The notes beneath the pieces are model-generated. The model searched no databases. It saw only the letters and a program-made list of their open reading frames with translations, and was not told where the DNA came from. The translations under genes were made by a program, and so were the position numbers. A stretch of 46,264 nucleotides of DNA, taken from the NCBI GenBank assembly GCA_009602735.1, contig WELA01006836.1:4785-51048 (forward strand). Reading direction: 5' to 3'. Of the stretch, positions 21,501 to 32,352 are shown piece after piece. Each line of letters begins with the position of its first letter. Positions within the stretch are counted from its first letter, which is position 1. Source of the stretch: Mesotaenium endlicherianum. Taxonomy: Eukaryota; Streptophyta; Zygnematophyceae; Zygnematales; Mesotaeniaceae.

Positions 21501-24296
21501 CCACATCTCGTCGGCTGCAACATGACCTCATGTCTTTTCTATCCCTCTTTCCCTCTCCCCCTCTCTCTCCCCCTCTCTCTCTCATGGCAGGTGGTGAAAC
21601 GGGAGATCAGCAACTTCTACCTTGCAGTGCTGGCAAGCCAGCTGTCAAAGGAGGGGACAGGTGTCGCATACCTGCGCTCGTCTTTTGCCTCTGCTTATGA
21701 CATCAACACCTATCCCCAGGAGCCCTCGTCAGCTGGAACTGATGTGCTAGCTGGTGGCTTCACAGCTGGCATGCTAGCTGGCGCTCAGGCAAGCGCTCAA
21801 CTGGCAGCCATTTCAACACCTCGCGGAATGTGGATAACAAGAAATGACCTCGTAACGCCACGTGGCAGCCTGGCAGTGCGACTACTAAGCCCGTCCAGTC
21901 TCAGCCAGAAGCTTCCGCTGACCGCCACCTGGCTTGAAGCCATTGACCTGCAGGTCCAGTCAACAAGGGAGGATCTTGGCGTCGCTCTTAGGGCTCTGGC
22001 GATGACACCTGTCCCTCCCCGGGAAGCACAGGGGGACCCAAACCTGAGCTCGCGTCCGAACCTCATCCCGAACCTGGCAAAGGGCCTGAGCCAAGACCAG
22101 GCGCAAGAAATGAACACGTGGCGACCACGCCCCGAGCCCGGTGCAGGTGGCGCAGGCTGGGGAGTGCCCTTGAAGATGCGCTCGGGTGGCAACTCGGTCA
22201 GGCAAATGAAATCCGGGCACGCCGCCCATCATTTCTCGCCCCTGCCCAAGGTGCGCGAGCCGCCCCCCCCCCCCAGGGGCAGCAGAGACGAGGGAGCTGG
22301 CAAGCACCAGAGTGGGAGAATTCCCTTCTCTAGCCCCAACCCCAACTCTAACCCTAATCCTAACCTTAGCCCTAACTCTAGCCCTAATGCCAACCGCTGC
22401 CCAAATGCTAACCCTAACCCTAATTTCAACCCTAATTTTAGCCGCAGCCCTAGTCCTGAAACCCCCCCCCAAGGGGCTCAAGTGAAGGATGAAACCTTAA
22501 GAGCCGCCCAGGCTGCCCTGCTGGCGGAAATTCAGGAAACCCTAAAATTCCAGGCGGAGCACCAGAGCCCCAAACCTGCGCTGGGCGGCGGCAGGCTCGT
22601 CTCGCCTGGCCTCGCGGCAACTCGACACCTGGATTGGGCAACGGGCGAGACCCGTGTCAGGTTGGGAGTGGTCGAGCTAGTCAGCGGCGCCAGCAGCTCT
22701 GGGAGTGGTGGTGGTGGTTGTCCCCCCTCCCCTCCTCCCCCGCCGGAAACGCTGGCGCTCGAAACCCCGCGGCTCGAAACCGCGCGGTCGGAGTTTCGCG
22801 CGCTCGTGGTTAAGGCCGCCGGGTGAGTGGCTTACCCCTGACCTGAGGGCCTGAAGGGGGAAGTTGGGGGAGGCTGTAACACTGATGAAGTTTTGGGTGG
22901 GACCTTAAACGACTAACGAGAGGTCGGGGGGGGAGAATAGAAATGTGTACTCTGCTCTTTCCCTCCCTGCCTGCCTTTCGGCCGATGTAGTTGTCGGTCC
23001 TTGTGGGAACAGTGTCTTGTTTGAATCGGCTGCTGGGCCAGGAGTGGCTGTCTTTGCTCTAGTTGCTCTCCCCTTTTTATTCACTTATTTTATTTTTATT
23101 TTCATTCTTATTTTGTCTTTTCAAGTCTCGCCTTCTCGTGTCATTCAGCTGATGGTTGAACCTTTGGGGGGGGACATTGGCTGTTTCCATCGACAATCCA
23201 AAAGAACCCTTTCTACTTCTTTTTGTACTTGGGAGGATTCGAGTTTTAAGTCTGGAGTCTGGGCTTGCTAGTGGTCTGGCGCCACCTGGGGCTGCAACCT
23301 CGTTGCAGGTGTTCGAGTAACGTTTATTGGGATCATGCTTGCATGCTTGCATGCGTGCATTAGATTAGTTGCAGTCATTGCTTACACATCTTAAACATAT
23401 AGGTAATATAGATAGTTATATATATGTATGTGTGTATGTACATATGCATATATATCTTCGTACTTGCGTACTTGTGAATGCTCATGCTGTGTAAGTTGCG
23501 CCTTCGACTGCCGACCACACTGTTGTTGCATCAGTGAAGGGCAAGCTGCCACATGGTACGCTTAAAGAGCTAACACATGTGTGCTACTACTTGTCCTTTG
23601 TCCAGCTGTCTGGTGCTGCGGCAGGCCATGCTGACTCAGCGCGCATCTTTGCCGTCCATCGAGGCGGCTGTGGGGATTGCCGCCCAGAAGATGAGGATGT
23701 TATTCATAGCTGACGCAGACGCCAGCAGCCATGTCAGCAACTTACATGTCAGCAGCCACATCAGCACCGCAAGCACCGTAGCCGATGTGCTGGCAAAGAT
23801 TCTCTGCGATATCGGCGAGGGGTCCTCGCCCAATGACAGCGTCGCTGTGCAGCCCACTCGCTCGGCAGCCGCACCAACCCCTGCTGACACAGCTGGAGCA
23901 GATACTGACTCAGCAGGCGGCCAGCAGGCCGAGAAGGACGCCGGCGCAAAGTGGGCCCAGTCCGAGTCCAAGTCCAAGTTTGCGTTGAACCGAGAGCTGC
24001 TGACACCTGTCCTCTCCCAGGTGCTGACACCTGGCAGCACCATGCTGGTGCGGATTGAGAAAGCAATTGCAAGCGCACTGAGGGCCACCGTGCTCCTGGG
24101 GGCCGCAGATCTCGGATCCAACGCGTCTCGGCTCTTCCTGGCCAAGGCGGGGGCTGCGCAGCTGCATGAGGAGCTGACAGGTGTTGCCAGTCTGGTGGAC
24201 CAGGTGGCGTGCATGACGTGGCGCGTGCACGCGCCAATATATGGCGCGCTGCTGGAGCAACCGCTTGCACGGGCAGCTGGGGGCGGGCCTCTCTGA
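9784..24296 (+). CDS. TCP11: T-complex protein 11 (Tcp11) family protein, 13 exons, complete
   Basis: Exons: 9784-10011, 10630-10713, 12142-12269, 13011-13253, 14071-14397, 15240-16653, 17073-17207, 17459-18847, 19199-19219, 19347-19535, 20507-20848, 21591-22822, 23606-24296. All introns are GT-AG, phases close, and the sum is 2141 codons. Recognition rests on the block order of plant Tcp11 proteins: LPKRL and [12 protein letters not shown] near the N-terminus; a long Arg/Glu/Ala-rich coiled-coil region (about residues 105-336); [11 protein letters not shown] with a NID-LL motif (from 337); [18 protein letters not shown] (about 585); [18 protein letters not shown] (end of exon 6); CQLELS...[29 protein letters not shown]...YLRSSF; and LGVVELVS with a C-terminal helical region. 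Plant homologues are roughly half this length. The excess lies in exons 6, 8 and 12, as Ser/Pro/Asn low-complexity tracts and exonised palindromes. The family's biochemical role is unclear. The start is the first ATG before the conserved block. Confidence in the family is high, and in individual small exons moderate. Confidence 0.93.
10092..10125 (+). repeat. (GTC)n triplet run in Tcp11 intron 1
   Basis: A near-perfect GTC/CGT run, with GTTGTT at its end, 80 bp after the exon 1 donor. Confidence 0.8.
10330..10570. repeat. Degenerate (GCTGACGTGTC)n repeat in Tcp11 intron 1
   Basis: About ten copies of CTGACGT or CTGATGT with short spacers, such as GCTGACGTAG, GCTGACGTGTC and CTGACGCGTC. TGACGT is also the core of plant TGA-bZIP sites, but the density suggests local amplification. 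Confidence 0.6.
10795..11810 (+). repeat. Decayed copies of the Tcp11 exon 2 / intron 2 junction
   Basis: The real junction is GCCGCATC|GTAAGAACGC at 10713/10714, followed by AAAACGCGCTCTTGC and a pyrimidine tract. Recognisable derivatives of this junction with the same trailing CGCTCTTGCTCTC follow at about 10802, 10864-10920 (GCATTGCCCGCCGCGTTGGG) and 10968. Beyond the sequence gap lies TTGCATCGTAAGAGCAGAAC at about 11778. The donor GT is lost or altered in some copies and kept in the last. The gap itself probably falls inside this array. Confidence 0.7.
11015..11658. other. Sequencing gap (644 N)
   Basis: The run of N is flanked by a C-run on the left and GGGGGGCCCCCC on the right, inside Tcp11 intron 2. 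Exons 2 and 3 join in frame without needing any coding sequence here, so no known exon is missing. Confidence 0.99.
12476..12598. repeat. (CA)n microsatellite in Tcp11 intron 3
   Basis: CACACA with CACGCG and CATGCA interruptions. It has no coding role. Confidence 0.9.
13621..13790 (+). repeat. Telomere-like CCCTAA array in Tcp11 intron 4
   Basis: CCTAACCCTAGCCCTAACTG and similar degenerate hexamers and heptamers run for about 170 bp. They are internal and imperfect, so this is an interstitial telomere-like repeat and not a chromosome end. Confidence 0.8.
14421..14620 (+). repeat. Degenerate (AATCATGCCCT)n repeat in Tcp11 intron 5
   Basis: Repeated words AATCATGC, AATATGCCC and CCAATCATG at roughly 10-15-base spacing directly after the exon 5 donor. 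The repeat is specific to this intron. Confidence 0.6.
15153..15190 (+). repeat. Decayed copy of the Tcp11 exon 6 acceptor and first codons
   Basis: About 85 bp before the real exon 6 start (15240), the sequence CAGGTGGCGGAGCCGGAGTG followed by CAAGGAGGAGAAGG mirrors the true CAG|GTGCTGGAGTGAG followed by TTCAAGGAGGAGAAGA. Using this upstream AG would not give the conserved CWSEFKEEK block, so it is a decoy or relic. Confidence 0.6.
15720..15880 (+). repeat. Coding tandem repeat (GGCACCACATCAGCG)n in Tcp11 exon 6
   Basis: Five to six imperfect 24-30-bp units encode Gly-Thr-Thr-Ser-Ala-Pro-like peptides. The repeat keeps the reading frame and lies between the NID-LL block and the [11 protein letters not shown] block, in a presumably disordered linker. 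Confidence 0.75.
16135..16360 (+). repeat. Telomere-like CCTAGC repeat translated in Tcp11 exon 6
   Basis: CCTAGCCCTAGCCCCAGTCC-type DNA, related to CCCTAA, encodes a run of Ser-Pro dipeptides. It lies inside the open frame between two conserved blocks, so the repeat has become part of the protein. Confidence 0.8.
16910..16995. repeat. (CA)n/(CG)n microsatellite in Tcp11 intron 6
   Basis: CACACA passes into CACGCACG and ends in GCGCGCGCG, about 80 bp before exon 7. Confidence 0.9.
17208..17380 (+). repeat. Three decayed copies of the Tcp11 exon 7 3' end
   Basis: Exon 7 ends with CCGCCCTGCTGCCACTTGGC...CACGATCTCCAG and then GCCATACGCAACCAG|GTACGC. The intron repeats this at 17217-17258, nearly intact and ending in ATCTCCAG|GTGCGC, at about 17263-17310 (AATCTCCAAGTGTGCG), and more weakly at 17314-17375. 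All follow the same reading frame as the exon. Conservation with plant Tcp11 places the true donor at 17207. Confidence 0.8.
17755..17862 (+). repeat. Telomere-like repeat translated in Tcp11 exon 8
   Basis: CCCAGCCCTGGCCCAAACC followed by CCTAGCCC repeats encodes alternating Pro with Ser, Asn or Asp. It is flanked by coding sequence in the same frame. Confidence 0.75.
19199..19219 (+). CDS. TCP11: Tcp11 exon 9, 21-nt microexon
   Basis: CCACAG|TACTGCCAGCTGTGCACTCTG|GTAAGATA encodes YCQLCTL in phase 0. Exons 8 and 10 are both phase 0, so the protein stays in frame with or without it. Including it gives nearly the spacing seen in plant homologues between the DEN motif and the AF/AY-D motif, which favours inclusion. 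It could be a skipped cassette. Confidence 0.55.
19562..19674. repeat. (TG)n microsatellite in Tcp11 intron 10
   Basis: TGTGTG with TGCGCG and CATG interruptions, 27 bp after the exon 10 donor. Confidence 0.9.
19761..20020. repeat. Degenerate (TTGCGACA)n repeat in Tcp11 intron 10
   Basis: Many TTGCGAC, GTCGCGAC and CGACAGAG words lie at short spacing. This is another intron-specific word amplification. Confidence 0.5.
22328..22455 (+). repeat. Telomere-like repeat translated in Tcp11 exon 12
   Basis: CCCTAATCCTAACCTTAGCC-type DNA encodes Asn-Pro and Ser-Pro runs. This block is closest to true CCCTAA and lies between the VKREIS block and the LGVVELVS block. Confidence 0.85.
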
Positions 24297-26678
24297 CGGG
24301 GCAGGGCAACGTGGCCCTCCTCCAGGGTCTGCCACGTGGCAGCTTGTGCCTTTGCCAACTGGCATTTCTGATAGAAGGCGAGCCTCTTTTATCCAACCTC
24401 CGCGTCTTGCCCCCTCCTTCTAAAACAGAGGGGGATGAAAAGGAGGAAACGGAAGAAGAACGAAGAACGAAGGAGAAGAAGACAGAAAAATGGCTTGTAT
24501 ATTGAGACCTCTCCTTTGGCTGCATGGCTGCAGAGTAGCTTATAGGCGGACTTTTTCGATTTGAAGTGGCTCACAGAGAGACGAAGAGCCTCACGCTGTC
24601 CCAAAAAGAGTGTGTAGTCACTGTGAACTCAGCGTGGGCAGGTACTGTTTTTAGCCACTGTAATTTCAGAGTTATGGTCACAATCAGCTGGCCTTGTCCT
24701 CATCCGTAATGTCGCTCGCTAGGCTCGGTTATCTCTTGTGCTTGCGGCAGATAGATCGAAGCATGCCTGGGCTTGGTGGGCATATGGCACATCAGTGTCA
24801 ATTTACCTGTAAATACTTTGGGCGTGCAAGTTCTCCAAAAGTTGAAGAACACCGCAAGCTCTCTCTTGTAGGTTGTTACTTGGGCTAAAAACTGTCAAAT
24901 CGATGGAGGCCAAGAAGTTTGTGTTTACTTGTACCGTATAAGAAAATTGATTTTTGAATCTCTTCTACCTTTGCTTGTTGATTGGGTCCTTCTTGAGCTG
25001 CCTTCGGCATGCATTGAAGCTCAGCCCTGTCTGCAGACAATAGTACTTCTTACAATGCATCCACATGTCTTCAAACAATGAAGTGCTACAGTGCACTCAA
25101 GTCGATAGTATGAATGTCTGAAAATTGCATGGAGGCAAACAAGGAGTACAGTGAGTGGCTTGCTGCTCTTGTGAAATAGCTCATACCCGTATGACGTTTG
25201 TTTGTGCATGCATGCCAGTTGATTCTCATGCTGATCTAGCCAAGCTTATGATTGTGCACTATATAGCTGAATCATATTCATATATTGCTTATGCACAATA
25301 TTTGATCAGTATGTATGTGCATTCTAATCATGATGATCTTGACCTTCTATGCTGTATATGCCAGCCCCCGATTGCGCAAAAGATTGATGGACTGCATGCA
25401 TGTACAATTTCATCATCTCGCAACGTATAATTAAGCATGTATGCTTAAAACATTGGCCACAGGGCAGTAGAGATTACAAAGCTTTACTTGCAAGAACTCA
25501 AAGAACTGATGACGACATCCTTGACAAGCTAAGTCGCTCGAAAACAAAGCCAGCCCGGTCTTTCTTATTTGCATGGATACATTGTGATCTACAAAACACT
25601 CATGAATATACTTCTACTGTGCCATCCAATATTCCAATACATATATCAACCAAAGTCATGTAGGTCGCTTTATGCTCTCATTTCTTGATTATTTGCGTCT
25701 CGTCGACTGAATGCAAATAATTATCCTAACCCATCACCAGAGTCAACACTCACATACGTTGTAAGTGGTGATTGAGGAAGCATGATCAACCACAATAATG
25801 ACAAGTCATACATTTTGTTATCTGGTTTCTACATTCCATCGACACCCCCCAAGCATAAGTCCCCTTGGATGTACCCGGCCCTTAGTCATCTTTACTCTCA
25901 CTATCGTCTGCTACCTCATGAAAATAACCTCAATCAAAATAGAAAGTCATCCAGCCTCCATCAACATTACTCGGTCCACTGCATGCCTCTTGTTTTAAGA
26001 GGTCCATATAGCTGTCGTCTCTGCCTTACTTATTATTAACATGCCTCAACGACGCCTCCGCATCAGCTCAAAATGATACTACCAGCCTCATATCCCCATT
26101 TCCCAGATGTCTGTACAAGCAGAGACAGGAAGAGAATATTGGAGAGCAGGAGCCGCCGAGAGAAAGCTATCGCGTAATCTTATGTTGCCAGCACCAAGGT
26201 ATTGCTCTATAGTACTACCACGCCTCCCCGCCTATCATGCCTTCCTGCATATAAATGCTTCCGAGGACACATCCCTCTCTATTCAGTGACGCAACTCCAG
26301 CACTACGACAACCAGCACCAGCCTTCGCACAACGACCTCACAAGCCTTTCGATGGCCTCTATCTGGTCTGCATGCACCTCCCCTCTACATTTGCGTAACA
26401 TAGTGTGCCAGCCAGCCAGCTAAAAAGGCACTCCAGAAACTCCACATGGCATGGAGCACGTCTTCACGACAAACACTTTCCTCAGCCATACGCTTGCTTG
26501 TGCCGCACCCATGCACCCGCTCACCCGTACATCCACACCCGCAGCCCTAGACGTCGACCCTAGCTCGAAACCCTAGCTTTCAGCCACAGCCCCAGCCAGC
26601 CCCAAAGCCTAGCCCTCACCCAGATCCTAGCCCAAACAAAACCCAGAGCCCCGGACCTAGTCTGAGCTTAGTCCGAGC
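24297..26678. other. Convergent intergenic region between Tcp11 and PTEN2 genes
   Basis: No supported gene. The first 600 bp are probably the 3' UTR and downstream region of the Tcp11 gene. From about 24880 to 26450 the DNA is visibly richer in A/T than the flanking genes, with short frames that match nothing I recognise. From 26520 to 26660 it returns to CCTAGC telomere-like DNA next to the PTEN2 stop codon. Confidence 0.5.
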
Positions 26679-28996
26679 CTAGTCGCTGTCGAAGTCCTCG
26701 TCGTCCTCGTCGCCGAACGTGAACACCGACGAGTCTGCCGCGTTCACCTTGAAGTCGCTGACAGCAGCAGCAGACGACGGAGAGACCGAGGACTGCAGCC
26801 ACGCCGGCAGCTCCTCCTCCTCCTCCTCCCCCTCCCCCTCGCCCTCCTGCTGCTGCTCCCGCTGCTTCCCCCCTCTCCCATCGTCCTGGCCCGTCTGGAC
26901 CCCCGTCAATCCACCAGCCCCCAGCCCCGGCCCCGCCCCCGTCGCCCCTCCTGCCGCCCGCGCTGCCTCAGGGGCATTGCTCGTTTTGGCATCATGAGTC
27001 ATCGGGTGGGCGGCACCGCCGTCTGCCTCAAGGGAGAGGGCGGGTGCTGATGTCAGCGACGACGTAGCGGGCGGCGCCGGCTGGCCCTGGAGATTGGGCG
27101 TTGCGGGCCCCGAGTTGCCCGCAGAGTTGACACCTGTTGTGCCACAGCAACGCCAGGTGGCAAAGGGAGGGGTTGAGGCGATAACAACAAAAGTGGGTTG
27201 CCCGATAGAAATGAACCGAATTCCACTCAAGAAGTATCAATGCATAGGACACACAGATATAAATTTGGAATATACTTTCATTAACATCACTTCATTAATA
27301 TCAAAATTACTGTGATTTGAATCAATAATACTGAATTGTACATTGCTCCTGCACCACAGAGCTTGCGCGCGTGCAGGTGGCACTCACCCGTCGAGCTGCC
27401 GCCCGGCCCGCCGCCGCCCGTGAGGCCGAGCGAGTCCATGGCATTCTTGCCCAGGCTGCCGATGGAGGACCCCACAGAGGAGCTCATGAGAAGAGCGCTC
27501 GCAAAGGCCCCGCCAAACGTGCTCGCCCCGGCAGGGGCGCCGCCGCCCGGAGCAGCCGCGGTGGTGCTTCCGCTGCTGGCGCCAGCTGGCGCAGCGGCGG
27601 AGGAGGAGGGGGGGGCGTGAGCGGCGGAGGCTGGGTTTGACGATGCCCCCTCGGCAGCACCAGCAGCAGCACTACCACCAGCAGCAGGAGAGGAAGAAGA
27701 AGGTGCAAACGAGGGAGCCGATGCCGGGAACGCTCCTGCGGCGGCACCACCACCACCACCTACAGAAGTACCAGCACCTGCAGCGCCAGCGCCAGCACCA
27801 GCGGCGAGGGGATTGGGGCGGCCCGCCCTGTCTCTCTCGCCGCCGCTGCCGCCCGAAGCCCCCGCCGCCGCCAACTTTCGGGATCTGCTGCTCTTGCCCT
27901 CGTCCTCGCTGTCGGTGAAGAGCGCCTCGTCATCCTCGTCCTCTCCGCCAATCCTGTGGGGACCGCCGCGGCCCCCCCTTCCTGCTCCCCCTGGGGAGGA
28001 CTTGCTCCTCACGCGGCCACCCTCCTCCTCCTCCGCTCCTACCGCTCGGCCGCCCGCCCCCGCGGCGCCAGCACTCGCGCTCCTGCCCTTGCCCTTCCCG
28101 GCCAACGAGGCACTGCCACCTGTTGTCCCGCCGACGCCCTTGCCACCCTTGCCGCCACCGTCGCCACCGCTCTTGTCGCTAGCGCCACCCTTATTGAGTG
28201 CCCCTTTCTCCCCCCCCCCTCCTCCTCCCACACCTCCCACGGCCCCCACGAGCGCCTGGAAGGCCGAGCCCAGGCCCGAGAGGGGGGTGGGGATGGGGGT
28301 GGGCGTGGGAGTGGGAGTAGAGGCAGAGGTGGAGGCGCCTCTGGAGGATGCCTGGGCGGCGGGGGCAGCGGCAGGGGAGGGTTTGATGGTGGAGGAGGGG
28401 GGGGGCGCGTTGCTGTCGAGCACCACTACCTCCACCTGGAAGCCTGGAGATCCCAGACTCCTCTGCACGCAGCGCACCACGGGAAAAAGCCGGGGTTAGG
28501 GTTGCGGTTGGCATGAGGGGTGAGTTACGGTTGGCATTGGATTGGGTTAGGGGGAGGGTTGCAGTTTTGGGTTAAGTCACTTCTAGGGTTCACGTCAAAA
28601 GTTAGGGCTAAGACTAGAAAGAGTTTGGAGAAGGGAGAAAGGGCAGCAATCGGGATGCAAAGTGGCGTTTGCATTTAAAATTAGGGTTACAATGGGATGC
28701 AAATTAGAAGTTGGGTCTGAGACAAGGTTTAGAATCGAGAAAAGTTTTTACGGTTTAGGAGTCGGGGTGGCAATTATGGTTAGCGTGCAACTTTCTGGTT
28801 GGAGAGATGAGATTTGAGTCAGGACTGGTGGAAGCGTTGGGTTGGGGATGGGAAGTAGTTATAGCAGTGCAAGTGGAGTACTTGTGCAAGAATAATGTCG
28901 TGATGCGTACATGTATATGGCGTATGGAACATGATTTAACATTGGTGTATGATTTTATATATGGCAGTGGTACACACAGACAGAGGGAGGGCGGTA

Positions 28997-29041
<45 letters not shown>

Positions 29042-29110
29042 GCACGTATGTCAATGTGGTTCTGTGTGCATTTACAGAGACACACAATTACAGGGACGCG
29101 TGTGCGCGCG

Positions 29111-29142
<32 letters not shown>

Positions 29143-32100
29143 CACACACACACGCATACACACACATACACACCCAAAAGGTTGTCAGTGAGCACGTGCA
29201 CTCGTTGCGTTGTTGCAAACCGTATAGAAGAGGGAGAGAGATACAAGGGGGGGGAGGAGGGTTACCTTGTCAAACCCGTCGAGCTCAGAGGTGGGGAGGA
29301 TTTGACGTGTCTCGATGAAGTTGGTGTTCAGCCAGCTGGCAGGCGCAGGCAGCCGCGCACAGACAGTCGGTCCAATTTCAGTGAGGAATTGACAAGCGAT
29401 CGATGAGGAGGGGGAAATGAGAATTCTCAACAAGCAAGCCACCATGTCCTCGCCAGAATTTACAAAATTATCGGAAAGGTGGGCAGTTATATATGAATTA
29501 ATGAGCGTACAGAGAAAGCTGAAGACTGAGCTGCACACAACGCAGCAACGCAGCAACAGTGGAGAGATCCGGTGCCGGAAAACTGTGCGGAGGAACAACC
29601 ACAAGCAACCAGAAGAAGAAATAGCAGCGGCACTGAAGCCAGTGCCTTGCTGACGTGCCGTTTGTACCGCAAGAATAGAGCGTTCTTTGCCTCTATGCTG
29701 AGGTGGACCCGTGCTGAGGCGAACTCATGCTGGGCGGAATCATGCTGAGGTGGACTGATGCTGACATGGACTGATGCTGACAGGGACTCATGTTAAGGTG
29801 GACTGATGCTGACGTGTACTCATGGTGAGAGCACGCACAGCAGCCCCAATCCTGGCCTTCAACCTGGAGCCTTGCTTGCCAGCAAAGCAGTAACTCTTAA
29901 AAATTGACATAAATAGGCTATTGCTACTTTGAATTCAAAGTATTGATATTATTGATTGGCATCAAAAGGCTGAATTGGTTGGTTGCTTAATTTCCACCGA
30001 GTCAAATGGAATCAGAAAGCTATGATTGATGATATGGCTAACTTCCAACAACCCTATAACCCGATGAGATAAAGACGAGATAAAAATTTCTAAGCGACGA
30101 TAGCTCACCAGTAGAAGTTGCCATGCCTATCCTGGAACAGGATCTTAAAGTCGCCCGCAAGGTCGACAACACACCGCTCCCCCGGCAGCGCAAATACCAC
30201 CACCCCCTTGCGCGGCGCGTTGTGCCAGATGTCGTCAGGCTGTGCGCACACACGTGTGGGTCGAGGTTAAGAGAATATGACCTCAGTCAGAATCGGGGGT
30301 GCGTGGTCCATTTGATTCAAACTTCATACTCAGGCGTTGCCAGGCTGCGCGCACACGTGTGGTTCTGTGGTTCGGTTGTAGAGGGTATGTGTTTCTTGGT
30401 TAGGTTCAGAGCATTTGATTGAATGCTTCACTACTGAGACAGGTGGCATCAGCGCGCTAGGCGCGCACGCGTGGGTTACGATATAGGGGCGTATCTCGAG
30501 GAGAAGGATCAAGGCATGTGATTGACGTACGTTATCAAGTTATTCAACGCTCGGCTCAGATGCCATGGGGGGGTGCGCAAGCATGTGGTTTGGAGCCAAG
30601 GGTAAATATTTCCGGTCAGCATTGGGTTGCGCAATCCTGTGCCTAATCCGGCTGTCATCAGCCTGGCCGCACGCGTATGGGCAAAAAGTCAAAGTTGACA
30701 GTTTCGATCGCAGTTGCAGTGATTAAGTTCGTATACTGGGTTCCAGGTCAGGGGCAGGGTTGGGGGCAGGATTGGAATGGTGCATGCCCAAGCGAACGAT
30801 GGAGCAGGAGGAGGCAAACGAACGCCGCCATTCACTTCAGGTTTTAGAGTCCAAAGCTCCATGAGATTCAGACGCACATGCTGTCTATACGATAAGCAAG
30901 GCGGAACTACGAGCGCGACAGGTTGACGACCACCTGGTCACATGTGTATGGAGAAGGAGAAAGAGGGAGGAAAAGAAGGCATGTGTTTGGAGGGGGAGGG
31001 AGGGAGTGAGGGAGGGCATGTGTTTGGAGGGGGAGAGAGTGAGGAAGGGAGGGAGCAAGAGAATGAGGGAGGGATGGAGGGAGGGCATGTCTTCAAAGGG
31101 GGAGGGAGGGAGTGAGGGAGGGCATGTGTTTGGAGGGGGAGAGAGTGAGGAAGGGAGGGAGCAAGAGAATGAGGGAGGGATGGAGGGAGGGCATGTCTTC
31201 AAAGGGGGAGGGAGGGAGTGAGGGAGGGCATGTGTTTGGAGGGGGAGAGAGTGAGGAAGGGAGGGAGCAAGAGAATGAGGGAGGGATGGAGGGAGGGCAT
31301 GTCTTCAAAGGGGGAGGGAGGGAGTGAGGGAGGGCATGTGTTTGGAGGGGGAGAGAGTGAGGAAGGGAGGGAGCAAGAGAATGAGGGAGGGATGGAGGGA
31401 GGGCATGTCTTCAAAGGGGGAGGGAGGGAGTGAGGGAGGGCATGTGTTTGGAGGGGGAGAGAGTGAGGAAGGGAGGGAGCAAGAGAATGAGGGAGGGATG
31501 GAGGGAGGGCATGTCTTCAAAGGGGGAGGGAGGGAGTGAGGGAGGGCATGTGTTTGGAGGGGGAGAAAGGGAGGGAGGGAGGGAGGGAGGGAAGGGAGCG
31601 AGAGAGTGAAAGAGGGAGGGAGGGAGCAAGAGAGTGAGAGAGGGAGGGAGGGATGGAGGGAGGGGAGGGAGGGAGGGGAATTGACGTCTACCGAGAGGCT
31701 GCATGCGGCGCTTACCTTTACTTCCGACTTCCCTGCATACATGCAACACATCGACCATATCATATATACGAGCTTCGTATAATGAGGTGTGGAGAGTGCC
31801 AGGTGGCAGTCTGTACCAGGAGGTCGCGCGTCGCTGGGTGCGTCCTCGTCGAGAAGATGACACCTGTCCCCCTCGAGAGAAAGAGAGAAAGTGCCACATG
31901 GTTTGTCACGCAGGGAGGGGTTCACGTGGACGGGCGTGCTTGCACCGCAGCGTCCAGATATACTTGAAGCCGATAGGAAAGACGATTGCAACACGCGCGC
32001 CATTCAAGCATGCTTTCAGAATATTCTTCCGCGTCATTTAAAGGATGCAAAGCATTCGGAAAATGCAAAAGAATGTCAGAAGAAAGAGCAATCTATGGTA

Positions 32101-32310
32101 TGAAAGAAAAAGACCGTTACAATGTTCAGGACACCTGGGCAGCTCCAGACATCCATCCGGAGACTGCAGCGACTCTCTCCCCTCTCTTCTCTGTCCTTTC
32201 TGCATTCTTGTAGAGACAGAAAAGGACTATCCTCCCTCCACGCACACTTGCAGAGAAGCCTGTATTCTGTCAGCACTCGCATGCACATAAATGTACATAC
32301 ACGCACATGG

Positions 32311-32352
<42 letters not shown>

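Noticed and set aside
25400..25663. Plus-strand frame in the A/T-rich convergent region
   Set aside because: It has no conserved motif, no supporting splice context and a composition like the surrounding non-coding DNA.
27371..28516. Long plus-strand open frames opposite PTEN2 exon 13
   Set aside because: They are antisense shadows of a GC-rich low-complexity exon. The minus frame continues a conserved domain and closes in phase.
30980..31560. Regular repeats as a possible CRISPR array
   Set aside because: The 106-bp units are identical end to end with no unique spacers, lie in a eukaryotic intron, and have no cas genes nearby.
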